From: Deltaproteobacteria bacterium
GTDB lineage: Bacteria > Desulfobacterota > Deferrimicrobia > Deferrimicrobiales > Deferrimicrobiaceae
DNA length: 23,136 bases
Direction: 5' to 3'
Assembly (NCBI GenBank): GCA_003105225.1
Contig: PQAK01000124.1
Span: 1-23,136, forward strand
The position numbers were made by a program, and so were the translations under genes. This document shows, one piece after another, positions 21,986-23,136 of this stretch; positions within the stretch are counted from its first letter, which is position 1, and the number at the start of each line of letters is the position of its first letter. The notes below the pieces were generated by a model. That model did not search any database and was not told where the DNA came from. It saw only the letters and a program-made list of their open reading frames with translations.

Positions 21986-23136
21986 GTGAGGGAAAACGGA
22001 AGGTACTTCCCGATATTTTACGACCTTCGCGGGGTGCGGGTCCTCGTCGTGGGGGCCGGTAAGGTCGCGGCGCGCAGGATCGGGTCGCTGCTGGAGCACG
22101 GGGCCTCGGTGACCGTCGTCGCGAAGCGATTCTCCCCCGCGGTGGAGCGCCTGGCGGAAGGCGGCCGGGTGAGCGGGATCCTCTCCTCTTTTCGCCCGGA
22201 GCACCTCGACGGAATGGAACTGGCGTTCTGCGCCGCTTCCGATCCGGCGGCAAACCGATCGGTGGCCCGGGAGGCAAGGAACCGCGGCATCCCCGTGAAT
22301 GTCGCGGATGACCCTGCCGGGTGCTCCTTCATCCTCCCCGCCGTCGTTCCGGGGGAAGCGTTCACGCTGGCGGTCTCCACCGCCGGGAAGCATCCCGGCG
22401 TCGCGCGGGCGATCCGCGAATTCCTGGAGGAGCGCAAGGAGGAGATCGCGATCCGGGTCGAACGGGGACGACGGCGCCGGGAATCCCGCCCCTCGGCGGG
22501 AACGGTGTACATCGTCGGCGCGGGCCCGGGGGATCCCGACCTGTTGACCGTGCGGGCGCTGGGGCTCCTGCGCGGCGCAGACGTGGTCCTCCACGATTAT
22601 CTCGTGCCGGAAGAAATCGTGTCGCTGGCCTCCCCGAACGCGGCGAAGATCTGCTTCGCCCGGAAGGGGAAAACCGCCGGGCACGGCTCCGCGCTCAAAC
22701 AGCAGGCGATCCACCGGGCGATGGTCCGGTTCGCGCGGGAGGGAAAATCGGTGGTCCGCCTGAAGTCCGGAGATCCGCTGGTCTTCGGGCGCGGCGGCGA
22801 GGAAGCGGAAGCCCTGGCGGACGAAGGGATCCCGTTCGAGATCGTCCCGGGGATCACCGCCGCCATCGGGTGCGCGGCCGCGGCGGGGATCCCCCTGACG
22901 CACAGGGGCCGCTCGTCCTCGGTGACGCTTCTTGCCGGCCACGAGGCGAACGGGAAAGGGGAGACGGCGATCGACTGGAAACGGCTGCCGGGCGGCGGAA
23001 CGCTGGCCGTCTACATGGGAGTCGCAAAGGCGAAAGAGCTCGCGCGGAACCTGATGGAAAAAACCGGGATGCCGGCGGAAACGCCATTCGCCGTTGTCGA
23101 GAACGGCACCCGGCGTGGACAACGAGTCGTGCGGGG
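21986..23136 (+). CDS. cysG: Siroheme synthase (CysG-type, precorrin-2 dehydrogenase + uroporphyrinogen-III methyltransferase), 3' end off the window
   Basis: The frame starts at GTG 21986 (GTGAGGA 4 bases upstream, overlapping the CysA stop) and stays open to the window end, 383 codons. Residues 1-~150 form the NAD-dependent precorrin-2 dehydrogenase/ferrochelatase domain: VLVVGAGKVAARRI (dinucleotide fold), FCAASDPAANRSVAREARNR and VNVADDPAGCSFILPAVV. From about 170 the SAM-dependent methyltransferase domain follows: VYIVGAGPGDPDLLTVRAL, then VVRLKSGDPLVFGRGGEE (family signature) and VPGITAAIGCAAAAGIPLTH. Together they turn uroporphyrinogen III into siroheme, the cofactor of sulfite and nitrite reductases. 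Its place right behind the oxyanion transporter supports assimilatory sulfate (or nitrite) reduction. About 70 residues of the methyltransferase are missing at the edge. Confidence 0.92.
   Translation, partial: MRENGRYFPIFYDLRGVRVLVVGAGKVAARRIGSLLEHGASVTVVAKRFSPAVERLAEGGRVSGILSSFRPEHLDGMELAFCAASDPAANRSVAREARNRGIPVNVADDPAGCSFILPAVVPGEAFTLAVSTAGKHPGVARAIREFLEERKEEIAIRVERGRRRRESRPSAGTVYIVGAGPGDPDLLTVRALGLLRGADVVLHDYLVPEEIVSLASPNAAKICFARKGKTAGHGSALKQQAIHRAMVRFAREGKSVVRLKSGDPLVFGRGGEEAEALADEGIPFEIVPGITAAIGCAAAAGIPLTHRGRSSSVTLLAGHEANGKGETAIDWKRLPGGGTLAVYMGVAKAKELARNLMEKTGMPAETPFAVVENGTRRGQRVVR

Overview
The window is GC-rich, densely coded bacterial chromosome from a Gram-negative organism: it encodes outer-membrane beta-barrels, lipoproteins, periplasmic binding proteins and sigma-54 regulation. 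The mix (NtrC-type two-component system, soluble MgtE/CBS protein, NosR/NapH-like ferredoxin, many exported proteins of unknown role) suggests a deltaproteobacterial (Desulfobacterota-like) lineage. No rRNA or marker gene is present, so this placement is an inference. No tRNA, IS element, CRISPR array or phage gene was seen.

Left part (1-2200): the start of an MFS transporter, a decayed gene remnant and an ArsR-family repressor with an apparent frameshift lie on the minus strand behind a clear palindromic operator. Divergent to them are an ECF sigma factor with a Cys-x-Cys-x-Cys tail and a 35-residue CGCGC mini-protein, closed by a strong hairpin terminator.

2200-8050 (minus strand): the most coherent block. 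A membrane histidine kinase and its NtrC-type sigma-54 activator are followed by two 17-bp palindromic sites exactly 21 bp apart, then about 100 bp later by a consensus -24/-12 sigma-54 promoter, then three exported proteins: a Gly/Met-rich protein with a possible OB fold, an outer-membrane beta-barrel, and a lipoprotein made of three ~110-residue repeats. It looks like a self-contained signal-controlled envelope system of unknown function.

8200-14320: a TIGR00027-like methyltransferase, an alginate-export-type porin, a heavily degraded second porin gene, a 106-residue unknown protein and a SmtB/CzrA-like metal-sensing ArsR repressor. Divergent from the repressor is a threonine dehydratase plus a zinc-type cation diffusion facilitator.

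14320-18650: a non-canonical NRAMP transporter, lacking the usual Asn and Met metal ligands, faces tail-to-tail a soluble PRC-MgtE_N-CBS protein, which suggests magnesium. A membrane 4Fe-4S protein and a BON-domain lipoprotein follow.

18650-23136: an AT-rich control region with a consensus promoter and a perfect 12-bp inverted repeat in the leader drives a sulfate-family ABC transporter (binding protein, one permease, ATPase) and a CysG-type siroheme synthase that runs off the window. This looks like an oxyanion uptake and siroheme operon for sulfite or nitrite reduction.

Several apparent frameshifts (ArsR, the remnant at 605-835, the porin remnant) may be real decay or draft-assembly errors.
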